Shown: positions 46,557 through 57,311 of the stretch, in pieces
How positions within the stretch are numbered: the first letter of the stretch is position 1
How the letters are laid out: the number at the start of each line of letters is the position of its first letter
Assembly: GCA_034231615.1 (NCBI GenBank)
Contig: CM067315.1
Location: forward strand, 32,267,691 to 32,331,690
DNA length: 64,000 nucleotides
DNA from: Meghimatium bilineatum
Lineage: Eukaryota > Mollusca > Gastropoda > Stylommatophora > Philomycidae
Direction: 5' to 3'
Made by a program: the position numbers and the translations under genes
Notes under the pieces: model-generated
The model's input: the letters and a program-made list of their open reading frames with translations, nothing else
The model's database searches: none
What the model was told of the DNA's origin: nothing

Positions 46557-47135
46557 ATCGTCTTCTTCTTCTTCTGCGTTCATTCTCAAACTCCTACAGA
46601 TTAGCAGGATGTAGTCCGGAGAGGAGCGCGGTAGCCTAGTGGATAGTGAGCTTGCTTGCTATCATCTGGTTACAGCGTGCCAGGTTCGAAACCACATCTG
46701 GACATTTAAAAAAAATCCGGGTTGTGATTTCTCACTTGACACGACCACTCTTCCAGTCGACTCAGCTGTAAATGAGTACCTGACGCATGAGTTAGGGAAG
46801 GTAAAAAAACAGCAAGGAAGGGAACTAGCCACCCCACCTAATAGTTGCTGCGGCTTAGTACATGAAGAGTTATCTTCATCCCCGGCGGCAGATGCCATGG
46901 GACCTACCTTTACGTTTAGTCCGGAGAACGGAATGCGTTGTGTCATGGTTTACAGCAATGCTGCAATATCTGCGCCTTTCGGCCTGACACATCTGACTTC
47001 AGCATCTTTTGTCATTGACCCTATATGGGATGGGACAGCCAACTCCATCCCATAACCTCCTTAGTCGCCTTTTACAACATTCGTGGAAGGTAAACAGTGT
47101 TGCTATTCTTTGCTCCCATTTCGGGCCCTGGCAAC
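46557..47135 (-). mobile_element. SINE family A, inverted, split by SINE B
   Basis: Parts 46557-46622 and 46918-47135 together make one SINE A copy. The break carries the 10-bp target-site duplication agtccggaga (46613-46622 and 46918-46927). Confidence 0.9.
46623..46917 (+). mobile_element. SINE family B, intact 295-bp tRNA-derived SINE
   Basis: The A box gtagcctagtgg and B box ggttcgaaacc sit at tRNA spacing in the first 80 bp. The body runs to gggacctacctttacgttt with no poly-A. Perfect target-site duplications show a recent insertion, younger than its SINE A host. Confidence 0.92.
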
Positions 47136-47785
47136 ACACGGGCGATTCAACACTATAACAAGGAGCTGTGATTCGACTAGTTCTTAGCGCATCAACACCA
47201 TGAGCTACAACATCGGATAAGAATGCTGCATTTTATTATTGATAATTTCAGATAAAATTGTTACCATCTCACAACAATTGTCATCATTACATTTATCTCT
47301 CTTATTAGTCTCACGCTGTACGTATTGCCTGATCGCCGTTTACCAAAACTACTTGGCTACGCGTGAGATCAAAAATGTATCGGTCTCTCTAGGTGGCCGG
47401 GAAATACGGCACAAGGGCTCGATAAAGATTTGAATGAAAGCCTTTGATATAAGCCATGATACATGGAAAGATGGAACAGAGCTATATGGCAATTTTAAAA
47501 ATTTGGTGCAATATTGTGTGAAAAAAGGATAAATTCGGAATCTCAACAGCGAAAAGAAAGTTAATAATAATAACACCTATAATCCGTCAGGGTCTTATGG
47601 GTATCAAATTGGGAAATTTTTGCAGAAATATTTCCACATATCGCTATCCTCTGCCATCTTGATGAATTTGGAAACTTCACACTCTGGCCACTCCTTGATG
47701 TTATAAAGACGCGTCTCCTTCTAGTCTCTTCGTCTTCTTCTACCCGGTCCTGTACTTTAAAGAAGATCTCGTGGTATAGGTTAAT
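47136..47785. other. Interval with one open frame, no gene assigned
   Basis: 47252-47435 is open after a tttcag-type acceptor and ends in TGA, but it encodes a hydrophobic stretch unlike a receptor tail. See the rejected list. Confidence 0.4.
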
Positions 47786-47789
47786 GGCA

Positions 47790-47955
47790 GCTCAAACTCT
47801 ATCAAAAGTGACCATCGCACGCCCATACTGTCCAAGGACCTTGGTTTAGGTTCTTCATCGAGCTTAGCATTGTTCTATAAACCTATATGCAGGGACATAA
47901 CTCTAACTGAATTTCTCAAGCGGATGTAGCAAATAATCATCATCATCAAGTGATT
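47790..47955 (+). pseudogene. Degenerate LINE zinc-finger tail
   Basis: Reads PYCPRTLV and shares ggacataactctaactgaat and the following 50 bp with the better copy at 63416-63715. Confidence 0.6.
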
Positions 47956-48094
47956 GGATAACATGCACGTGAGTCACACACCGATAGAGGAACCTGATCT
48001 CCTTCTGTTGTCAATGTAACACATGAATAGCGAAGCCATACGAACTAAAGACCTATGTACATAAACTAAACAATACTTTATTCGCTAAGTTTTT

Positions 48095-48165
48095 GATTAT
48101 TGTCGTGTTGTTGTTGTTCACTATTTATATAATTAGAGTTGCATGTCAAAAAAGTCAAGACCGAC
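48095..48165. mobile_element. Foldback MITE, family D, partial copy 2
   Basis: Only the centre (cactatttatataattagag, then tgcatgtcaaaaaagtcaag) is present. Confidence 0.5.
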
Positions 48166-48555
48166 CAACAGATACACGGAAAAATAAACAAAATCAGCCT
48201 TTACTTCCTGTACACAGGTCTTTACTTGAACCTGGTCATGTGAGAAGTCATTCAGAAACATAATCTAGTTTAGTAATCTAGTAATTTTCTGATGCAAGTG
48301 TCAACATTTCTGTATGGACTGGCTACCACCAATCTACGTAATACAATTTTCCCATATCTCAGCCGCTAGAATGTCTTCTGCGCTGGTCTCAGACAGCATT
48401 ACGTATGCTGGATGATGCGACTTTTTCCTTTCTTTTCATTGGCTGGAAACAGAGTTATCAATAATCAGTCGTATCACTCTAGATAAGTGACTGTTGGAAC
48501 CCACGCGCAGGACCATTCAAAAGAAGCACCTGCCTGGGTTCGCTTTTACCGTTAT
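48166..48555. other. Interval without gene
   Basis: Nothing recognised. Confidence 0.5.
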
Positions 48556-48559
48556 GAAC

Positions 48560-49620
48560 TCTTTAATAACTCTGTCTGACGGCAGACTTCTCAGTTTTTC
48601 ACCTGCATTTAGCAGATTTTTATAGTTGCTCACCTGCATTTAGCAGACGTCTCAGTTGCTCATCTGAATTTATCGTTCTTACTTTCTCACCTGCATTCAT
48701 CAGACTTCTTAGTTGATTACCTGTACTTATCAGACTTCTTGGATGCTCACATGCATTTGTAATTTATCGACTTCTCAATTGCTCACCTACATTTGTCATT
48801 TGTCAGACTTCTAAATTGCTCACCTACATTTGTCATTTGTCAGACTTTTCAATTGATCACCTACATTTGTCATTTGTCAGACTTCTCAATTGCTCACCTA
48901 CATTTGTCATTTGTCTGACTTCACAATTGCTCACCTACATTTGTCATTTGTCAGACTTCTCAATTGATCACCTACATTTGTCATTTGTCAGACTTTTCAA
49001 TTGATCACCTACATTTGTCATTTGTCAGACTTCTCAATTGATCACCTACATTTGTCATTTGTCAGACTTTTCAATTGATCACCTACATTTGTCATTTGTC
49101 AGACTTTTCAATTGATCACCTGCATTTGTCATACTTTTCAATTGATCACCTGCATTTGTCATTTGTCAGACTTCTCAATTGATCACCTACATTTGTCATT
49201 TGTCAGACTTTTCAATTGATCACCTGCATTTGTCATTTGTCAGACTTCTCAATTGATCACCTGCATTTGTCATTTGTCAGACTTCTCAATTGATCACCTA
49301 CATTTGTCATTTGTCAGACTTTTCAATTGATCACCTACATTTGTCATTTGTCAGACTTTTCAATTGATCACCTACATTTGTCATTTGTCAGACTTTTCAA
49401 TTGATCACCTACATTTGTCATTTGTCAGACTTCTCAATTGCTCACCTACATTTGTCATTTGTCAGACTTTTCAATTGATCACCTACATTTGTCATTTGTC
49501 AGACTTCTCAATTGCTCACCTACATTTGTCATTTGTCAGACTTCTCAATTGCTCACCTGCATTTATCGTTCTTAGTTGCTCACCTGCATTGATTAGACGT
49601 TTCAGTTTCTCACCTGCATT
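48560..49620. repeat. Minisatellite, 37-bp unit, about 24 copies
   Basis: The unit is gatcacctacatttgtcatt plus tgtcagacttttcaatt. The left end (48560-48780) is much more diverged than the centre, a normal edge effect. Confidence 0.96.
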
Positions 49621-49904
49621 TACCAGACTTCTCTTTCTGACTCCTTGCCATGATTGTGTAGACACCCGCCAGTGTCACCCACACTTCTTCCACCCTTTTA
49701 TTCTGCTAGGGTGGCTGCAGATTGTGCATATGATGAGATATTTACATAATACTGTGATTTTCTTTGAAAGATTCGTCGAAGCGAAAGTGTTTACCTTGGT
49801 TACTTTACATAGTTGCCACCATATACTTTTCAGAACGTAGGGATCAACCCAGAATATTCTGACTGTTACTATTTCCTATACATTTACTTGGCTTAGCAGT
49901 GGCT

Positions 49905-50110
49905 CTGGACAATACAGGCATCCTAACTGAATTAATTAGGACCCAGTTCGTTTCGTGTTTTCATTATTGTTTGAATTTTAGGTGGGTACTATTTATATAC
50001 TTGGAATTGCATGCCAAAAATAGTCAAGGCGATTCCAAGTATATAAACAGTAACCAACTAAAAGCAAACAATTATCACAACATGCAACGAATTGGGTGCA
50101 ACTTAATTTA
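49905..50110. mobile_element. Foldback MITE, family D, best copy
   Basis: A near-complete palindrome: the left arm from aattaattaggacccagttc to tttatatacttgg and the right arm from ccaagtatataaa to gaattgggtgcaacttaatt. The central spacer is about 25 bp (atgccaaaaatagtcaag). Confidence 0.75.
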
Positions 50111-50942
50111 GGGAACAAGTCTGCCACTGAAGCCCGGCCATGGCCTAGCCCATCAGCTCTTTCGCCAGGCCTTGCAAGCCGGAAAGAGTAATATATTGCA
50201 ATTAAAATTCATACTTGGAGCTAAGTTACGACACTGTGCTACCAATGTCAAACCTGGATCCTGACAGAGAAACTAGAACAAGAACTCGCTGTACACGAAA
50301 GGAGTTCATGATAACAGCACTGGGGGTTACAAAAAGATAGAATATTATAAACAACGACACTATAAGAAATCTGATGAAGAGCAAAGAGTTCTATGCGTGC
50401 TTAGATTTGTCTACCGCACTCTGAGCATATGTGGGATGAATCTGGGGGACATTCATCAGCAATTGCCGTTCTTCTATCGCATTTGTGTTGCAAACATCAT
50501 TTCTAAGAATATCTGCAGCTGCTGCACCATTCTAGATTCTGCGACGCCAGTCGGATCTCTTTTGTGCAATACTCTCCAATCCTTTGTGTCTATGCTAATG
50601 TGAGTCAGTGATGCCTTTAATGTCACAGAAAATAAAATATATAAGAGATTTATGACAAATTGTAATGGGATGAAAAGGCGTATATGATTGACGTAATTGT
50701 AATAGGGTTGTCCCATATGTAATCCGTCCCTCTCAACAATGCAGCACGGCGGACGCCGAGATACCAATTAAACAGTCAACTTAGTAGCTTCAAGCAAAAA
50801 TCTACAAGCAAATCCAAAAAAATCCATTCTGTAAACAAGACCACGCGAGTGGGATTTGAATCCCGACCTACTGAGCACAACGTAAACGTCGTAACCATTA
50901 CACCAAGAAGGTAGTTAAAATTGACACTAAAGTTGCATTATA
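50111..50942 (-). mobile_element. Interval with tRNA-like SINE head, family T4
   Basis: At 50830-50920 (minus) cttggtgtaatggttacgac and tcgggattcaaatcccactc form good A and B boxes. The rest of the interval has no recognised feature. Confidence 0.55.
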
Positions 50943-51350
50943 CAAGACTATTATTATCTTATCATTGTGCTAAGAGTCCCAAACCTAGACAATGACAGCA
51001 CAAGGCACACGAAAATAGTGATAGTAGAAATGACATGTCTACGAAGAATACTTGGAGTGTCATTAAGAGATAGAATTAGAAACGATAACATCAGACAGAT
51101 AACCAAAATAATGCCAATATTGGAACACATCAAAAGACAACATCACAAGTGGTTTTCACACGTTTCGATACTACCAACAGATATCATGCCACAGATGACC
51201 ATTACACATAGACATAACGGCTATAAAGCCAAATGCAGACCATGTAAAAGAAGGATCACAGAAATCAAAGAAAGCACAAGAACAGCCTTACAAACAGCAC
51301 ACAGGAAGGCCATCTCCAGAGAACTCTTCTACCCCTGACGCAGCAACGCA
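50943..51350 (+). pseudogene. LINE ORF2 C-terminal fragment
   Basis: Open for 123 codons: MTCLRRILGVSLRDRIRNDN, then KRQHHKWFSHVSILPTDIMP and a basic tail ending AISRELFYP. This is the RRIxGVSxxDRIRNxxIR...WxxHV segment of non-LTR elements. A sister copy of its end lies at 53310-53515. Confidence 0.85.
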
Positions 51351-52176
51351 AACAAGGAACATAGCGTATAGATAGATAGATTGAAGAATATTGATTCGAA
51401 TAATTATAATCAAACATTAACCAAATGATATCAGAATAATAAAACACGCAAATAAAATAGTCGTGTCAAGAGAACATTGAGCAATTATTTATCACCTTGT
51501 TCAAACATCTCCTGTGAGGTGAAATTCCATGAATCCAGGTGCTGCCCTTCTAAAAACGTCAATAACGAATCCCCCACGAACTGATAAACATGGATATATC
51601 TGATGTGATGCCTGTCATAACGAACGATGAAAGTATTTTTCTGGTCATTATCTATCACTCCTGTTATCTAGGTTCATATTTTAACATCCCTTGTTGACCA
51701 ACGTATTGTTGAGTTCGCCATTACGCACGCTAATTAAACAAAGTAAATACTTTCAAGATTCAATCTGGCATGTCACATTTGGAGAATTCTAACAAATTTG
51801 ATGAATATAATATCCAGAGTCCTGAGTGTTGTTTTACAGCCATATGGACTCATCGAAGCAGCTTTAAAAAAAATGACGATATTTGGCTTTTTCTGTGATT
51901 TTAATTGGTTAGTGTGCATACATTTTGTCGACAACAATGAAAATCTCGAAGGAAAGTTAAGTAACGTCACTTTTGAAGAATGATTCCTAATGAGATCTCA
52001 GAACTGTATAATTAACGAAGGATTCGACTATTCTGTTTATACAAGAGATAGAGGCAATGAAAGAGCACACATGTCGAAGGAAAAATGAGATGGTTGGTTG
52101 TACAGTCCTCAGTACTTTTGTCATATCTCACTTAATTAAGGAATCTGAAATGTGCTGAAGCTGAAGGTGAAATTCG
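51351..52176. other. Interval without gene
   Basis: Nothing recognised; a 61-codon open frame at 51798-51983 has no support. Confidence 0.45.
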
Positions 52177-52177
52177 C

Positions 52178-52452
52178 CCGTGTGTTACCGGGGCCCGAAA
52201 GGGTAGCAAAGAATAGCAACACTGTTTACCTTCCACGCATGTCGTAAAAGGCGACTAATGAGGTTATGAGATGAGTTGGCTGTCTCATCCCATATAGGGT
52301 CAGTGACCCAAAGCCATGCTGAAGTCGGATGTGTCAGGCCGAAAGGCGCAGATATCGCAGCAATGCTGTAAACCATGACACAACTCATTCCGTTCTCTGG
52401 ACTACATCCTGCTAATCTGCAGGAGTTTGAGAACGAACACAGAAGAAGGTGA
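52178..52452 (+). mobile_element. SINE family A, near-consensus copy
   Basis: Very close to the 2822 and 59311 copies throughout (catgctgaagtcggatgtgt; tail tttgagaacgaacacagaag). One of the youngest copies. Confidence 0.88.
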
Positions 52453-53094
52453 AAATGTATCATCACCATCAGGATGTGCCGTGCTAAGTAACCTAGGCGA
52501 CCATTATTTATCAGCTTCACTTTTGACTTTCTACCATGCCACGATGTTAAGCTTTCCAGTATCTTCTTTCTTTGTCGTTCTATGACTTATTTCCCCTCAA
52601 GTTTACCTGATATTTATTACATTGTACTCCAAACCTTCTCGTCTCATTTGTCTACTAAATGTAAACTGTTTCTTTCTAATGGTGATAAGACAAATATGAC
52701 GTCCATTGACTGATAAAAAAACAGCGACAAAATACATTTCCCTTCTCTGAACTACATCCTGTTGGAAATTTTGTTGGACAATTGTCCTGCTTTAAGAGAA
52801 ATCTGGGTGAGTTTTGAAAACGAACGCAAATAAAGAAACCCAAATTTTAAAAATAATTGTTATTAAGAGTATTATAATAACCATGTATAATTTATTGTAC
52901 TTGATTGTACAGTTACAGTGTGGATTTAAGACGACACATCTCATCTCTCATTGGTAACTATGGTGGAAGTATATAAACAAACTAAGAAAAGAGTTATGAA
53001 AATCACTCATTGGCAACACTGGCTGTCTCGCTAGTTACATGTGTAAATCACATGTAAATCACATGTAAGTCACATGTAATGCATGTTCATAAGG
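52453..53094 (+). mobile_element. Interval with SINE C copy
   Basis: SINE C at about 52738-52850 (actacatcctgttggaaatt). The rest is unassigned. Confidence 0.55.
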
Positions 53095-53220
53095 CTCCGT
53101 CTCCGCATGGTAGGTTGACTTCAACGTACCTCCAACATCTTCTTTCTCTTGCCTTGGTAGTGCACTCTGCTAGATTATAACCTGTCCATTTCATAATGTT
53201 TCCCTCCTGCAGTATTATCC
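53095..53220 (-). pseudogene. RTE-like LINE 3' tip, inverted
   Basis: The reverse complement of the 3' end seen at 30930-31015 (accaaggcaagagaaagaag). Confidence 0.7.
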
Positions 53221-53269
53221 TTCTGTAGTGTGAATACAAACCGTACAGTGATAGGGCTGTCAATAAATT

Positions 53270-53515
53270 ACTTCAACAATATAAGCCCATCAAATATATT
53301 TTCACACGCTTCCAGACTAAGAACATACAACATGCCACAGATGGCCATGACACATAGAGATCATGGCTATAAACCCAACGCAAGACCATGTAAAAGATGG
53401 ATCACAGAAATCAAAGATGCCACAGAAACTAGTTTGCAAACAGCAAACAAGAAGGCCATCTCCAGAGAACTCATCTACCCCTGACGTCGCAAAGCAAACA
53501 AGGGCCACAGGGTAC
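53270..53515 (+). pseudogene. LINE ORF2 C-terminal fragment, second copy
   Basis: NMPQMAMTHRDHGYKPNARP, then CKRWITEIKDATETSLQT and AISRELIYP, about 70% like the 51180-51340 copy. Confidence 0.85.
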
Positions 53516-53654
53516 AAATAAAATAATTTAAGGAAGGTGAGTGTTTCTGAAAAAGTGAAAATTGTTAACAAAGGAGAAGGAGAAGGTACGATTTGGCAAA
53601 AGTTTACGTCAACAATTCTGTTTTTATACATCAAATAAACTGTGTGACTTTGAA

Positions 53655-54225
53655 ATAGTTTTCTAGAAGAATGAAAACTGAAATACTTTTCTAGAAGTAT
53701 GAAAACTGAAATACGCTTCTAGAAGAAGAAAACTGAAATAAGTATGAAAACTGAAATACGTTTCTAGAAGTATGAAAACTGAAATACGTTTCTAGAAGTA
53801 TGAAAACTGAAATACGTTTCTAGAAGTATGAAAACTGAAATACGTTTCTAGCAGTATGAAAACTGAAATACGTTTCTAGAAGTATGAAAACTGAAATACG
53901 TTTCTAGAAGTATGAAAACTGAAATACGTTTCTAGAAGTATGAAAACTGAAATACGTTTCTAGAAGTATGAAAACTGAAATACGTTTCTAGAAGTATGAA
54001 AACTGAAATACGTTTCTAGAAGTATGAAAACTGAAATACGTTTCTAGAAGTATGAAAACTGAAATACGTTTCTAGAAGTATGAAAACTGAAATACGTTTC
54101 TAGAAGTATGAAAACTGAAATACGTTTCTAGAAGTATGAAAACTGAAATACGTTTCTAGAAGTATGAAAACTGAAATACGTTTCTAGAAGTATGAAAACT
54201 AAAATACGTTTCTAGAAGTATGAAA
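53655..54225. repeat. Minisatellite, 28-bp unit, about 20 copies
   Basis: The unit is aagtatgaaaactgaaatac plus gtttctag. Central copies are essentially identical. Confidence 0.97.
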
Positions 54226-54374
54226 ACAACATTTAGTTGTGTTTGAATTTTTCGGCTAAAAATATTTTTCGGGAGAGGGGAGGGTAAAAAAGTTGACATA
54301 ATTAAGCAAGGGTGGGGGAGAGTAATATAAAATTTTGCAAAAAAAGTGTGGATGCAATTTATGACAGCTCCCTC

Positions 54375-54620
54375 AATGTTTACAGTTATGCCACGACCAT
54401 ATCGTGTCAGACCTGTTATCGAGAATTGTCACATAACCGGACGGGGACACGTGTTGGAATATCGGATGACCACTATTTATATACTTAGAGTCACATTGGC
54501 TATTTTTATCGTGCGATTCAAAGTATGTAAATAATGACCAACCGAAATTCCAACAATTACAACAACAATCATAAACTTAACGAATGGGGATCTAATTAAT
54601 TCATTTGAAAGGTCTTTTAT
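54375..54620. mobile_element. Foldback MITE, family D, copy 4
   Basis: Shares gaccactatttatatactta, gtgcgattcaaagtatgtaa and the end aacgaatggggatctaatta with the other copies. Confidence 0.65.
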
Positions 54621-55340
54621 GAAGTTTGTTAGTTATGCCTAGGTTTAAAAATCGATTTTCTACTTAAAGTTATATTTCTTTACAAAATCTTCCCGCAATA
54701 CATTTGCACACGCACAAAAACAAACTGTGAAAGAAGCACATTATGCAAATTTACCACATGATCTAGTAGTAAAATGGCAGAGCATGTTAAGTGATTTTTA
54801 TAGAATATAATAAATCAATAAAAGTGGACATTTTCTAAGAAATTATTTCCCCCCTCCCCGAGTTAATTTTACGTCATATGAAACAACTATAAACTCATTA
54901 TAGGTGTGGTCATTAGGGCGCAAGTGCTGGATAATGTTCTACTATAGGTTTGGTTAGTAGGTCGCAAGAGCTGGATAATGTTCTACTATAGGTGTGGTCA
55001 CTAGGGCGCAAGAGCTGAAGAATGTTCTGCTAGATTTTAGAATGTTCTGATCGATTTTAGAATGTTCTGTTAGGTAAAAACACTCGTTAGGATGTCAGAC
55101 TATAATATTTAGTTTTCCATGAACACAGCTAAGGCTTGACCAGGTATTTATTTCTTATTCTTAGTACATTGGACAGGTCTGCAACAAGTGTTTATGTGAT
55201 CTTCATAGTGCATTTGACAGGTCTGCAACAAGTGTTTCTGTGATCTTCATAGTGCATTTGACAGGTCTGCAACAAGTGTTTCTGTGATCTTCATAGTGCA
55301 TTTGACAGGTCTGCAACAAGTGTTCAGCTGTAACAGACTG
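54621..55340. repeat. Two short 44-bp repeats
   Basis: 54895-55025: three copies of tataggtgtggtcactaggg type. 55160-55325: four copies of ggacaggtctgcaacaagtg type. Both have a 44-bp period but are unrelated in sequence. Confidence 0.9.
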
Positions 55341-55496
55341 GTGTTAAGAAAGGGTAGAACTGTTGGTTGACGTTTGAAAAGTGAATACAGAAGAATTTAA
55401 TAAGTTTAAAAACTTAAATTATTAGGGGGCGTATACATAATCTATGTAGATATACACGAGAAAAAACTTCATATATTAAGTGTTTGACCTTGTATT

Positions 55497-55992
55497 GTTG
55501 AGGCCAAACAGGGCAGCAAAGCAAGACCTTAGATAAAGTAGTGTAGTGGTGTAGAGGTGTTTGGAAAACATAACCCCCCCCCCCTTTCATCAGGAAGTTG
55601 GAACATGATAATTAACAGTCGTATGCAGGTCAACGTGGTACTACCTTCTCCCTAACGATTTTTCAAAACATTCCTCAATAACCCCCATCGAAAGCTAAGA
55701 AATCATTCTTTCGTAGATTCACCACATCCCTGCTTTTACCGAGGAATTAGCTCAGACTCTGTCAAACAGTGTTACCTAGCACTTATGTCGCAGGAAGCGA
55801 CTAAGGAAGTGTAAGGGTGAAACTGACTCTCCCATCCCACAGAGAGCTAACGAACATAGATTCCATGCTGAAGTAGTATGTGTCAGGTCGAAAGACGCAG
55901 ATATCGCAGCTAAGCTGTAAACGATGGCAAGTCCGTTCTGCGGACAACATCGAATTAATCTGCAGGAGTTTGAGACATAATACAGAATGACA
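55497..55992 (+). mobile_element. SINE family A, old and interrupted copy
   Basis: The start (ggccaaacagggcagcaaag) at 55501 and the remainder from 55765 (cagtgttacctagcactta) are separated by about 240 bp. Confidence 0.65.
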
Positions 55993-57137
55993 ACATTTAT
56001 TTGCCTTTTCCTACTTAACGTTCTAGTCATACACAGGGTCTATATACTTCTGCAGTGGTTTTATTTCCTGTGGGTATGACCATTCATCTATTTATATAAC
56101 AGGTTCATATTTCTTAATACAGATTTGATGTACATTATTCTATGTTCGAATAAATATTTATATAGCAATCGTAAATGCCACGAGCAAGGTATAGAAATGC
56201 AATAAAGATTATCATTGAGACTTGTATCCAGTTGATTGTGACATATGTGAAAGGATTGATTTATAGGTCACGTGATAAATATATCAGAGGGTGATCGATT
56301 TTCTACCATGACCTTGGAGAGATTTGTTTGTGACAGTCTGCTGTATAATACCTGCAGAGATTTCGTGCTCCCCCCCCCTAACCTGGAGTACATGTTTTCT
56401 TTTTCTTCTGTGACGTGTCCATTAAAGAGGGTTGGCATCGATGCCACTCTGTAAGACTATGGATTCTGTGTAAGCTATCTTTTTTTTTTGTCTAATTTGA
56501 TCCAAATGGTCTTCCATATCGTCTGTCCATCAACGTCTTATACAATATCTTATTTCCTTTATGTGACCTTTTCCTCCACGCTTAATCTTTAAATTAATAT
56601 TTTTCCAGTCGTTTTTGGTTCGTCTTGCTATCGTTTTGTTTATACTGTATATAGCGAATTTCTGTTATAACATACATATTTTCTCGTTTCGGACCAGTTG
56701 TTATAACAGTTACTATGGTTTTTAATGAAGTCACACAAGGGAATGAGGGCAATACTTTGTTAAACTCTTTCTGAAATAAATCAAAAACATTGATACAAGT
56801 CATATTCACATCCACGAACAACAGTAACATCCTTTACACCCATTGTGTTTTTTATATATCAGAAACATGTTAGGTTTCTTTTTTTTTTTTTTTTTTTTTT
56901 GGATGAATTTTATGAGCCAATCGTCTCTGTTCGTTCATATTTCGATATTCGATATTCGTATGTCATTTCCATAGCATTTCAATTCTAATGCTGGTATATC
57001 TTTTTTATTACGGTTGCCATTTCCGAGATCTCACAGCCGCATGTTGTCACTGCCAACATAAGTCTTCTTAATTGTTGCATATGGTATGGAGCAGTAGCAT
57101 ATAATAGGAAATATATATGTATTTATATTTTTGGCTA
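55993..57137. other. Interval without gene
   Basis: A pogo-like MITE fragment at about 56640-56770 (tatagcgaatttctgttata) and a poly-T of about 23 at 56878-56900. Confidence 0.5.
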
Positions 57138-57139
57138 TA

Positions 57140-57309
57140 CAGTCAAGTTCTGTCATAACGTGACTGAACCGAGAAAATATTTATGTAATAACAGACATTC
57201 GCTATATACAGTACAAACAATAACGAATAAATATAATTGAGGATTAATAAACGTGTTGTTAAATAGAAATATTTGTTATAAAAAGATGCGCTATAGAGGT
57301 ATTCCACTG
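57140..57309. mobile_element. 170-bp pogo/Tc1-type MITE with TA target duplication
   Basis: Flanked by TA (57138-57139 and 57310-57311). Starts cagtcaagttctgtcataac and ends tatagaggtattccactg, imperfect inverted ends starting CAGT. There is no ORF. pogo/Tigger elements typically insert at TA and begin CAGT. Confidence 0.7.
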
Positions 57310-57311
57310 TA

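Noticed and set aside
47252-47435. Possible last exon of the receptor after a tttcag acceptor, ending in TGA
   Set aside because: Phase would fit the doubtful exon 16, but the peptide has a second membrane-like segment and no signalling motif.
49364-49840. 158-codon open frame
   Set aside because: First half is the 37-bp minisatellite, second half unrecognised.
50830-50920. Functional tRNA gene (minus)
   Set aside because: A and B boxes are present but no complete cloverleaf or acceptor stem could be paired; more likely a SINE head.
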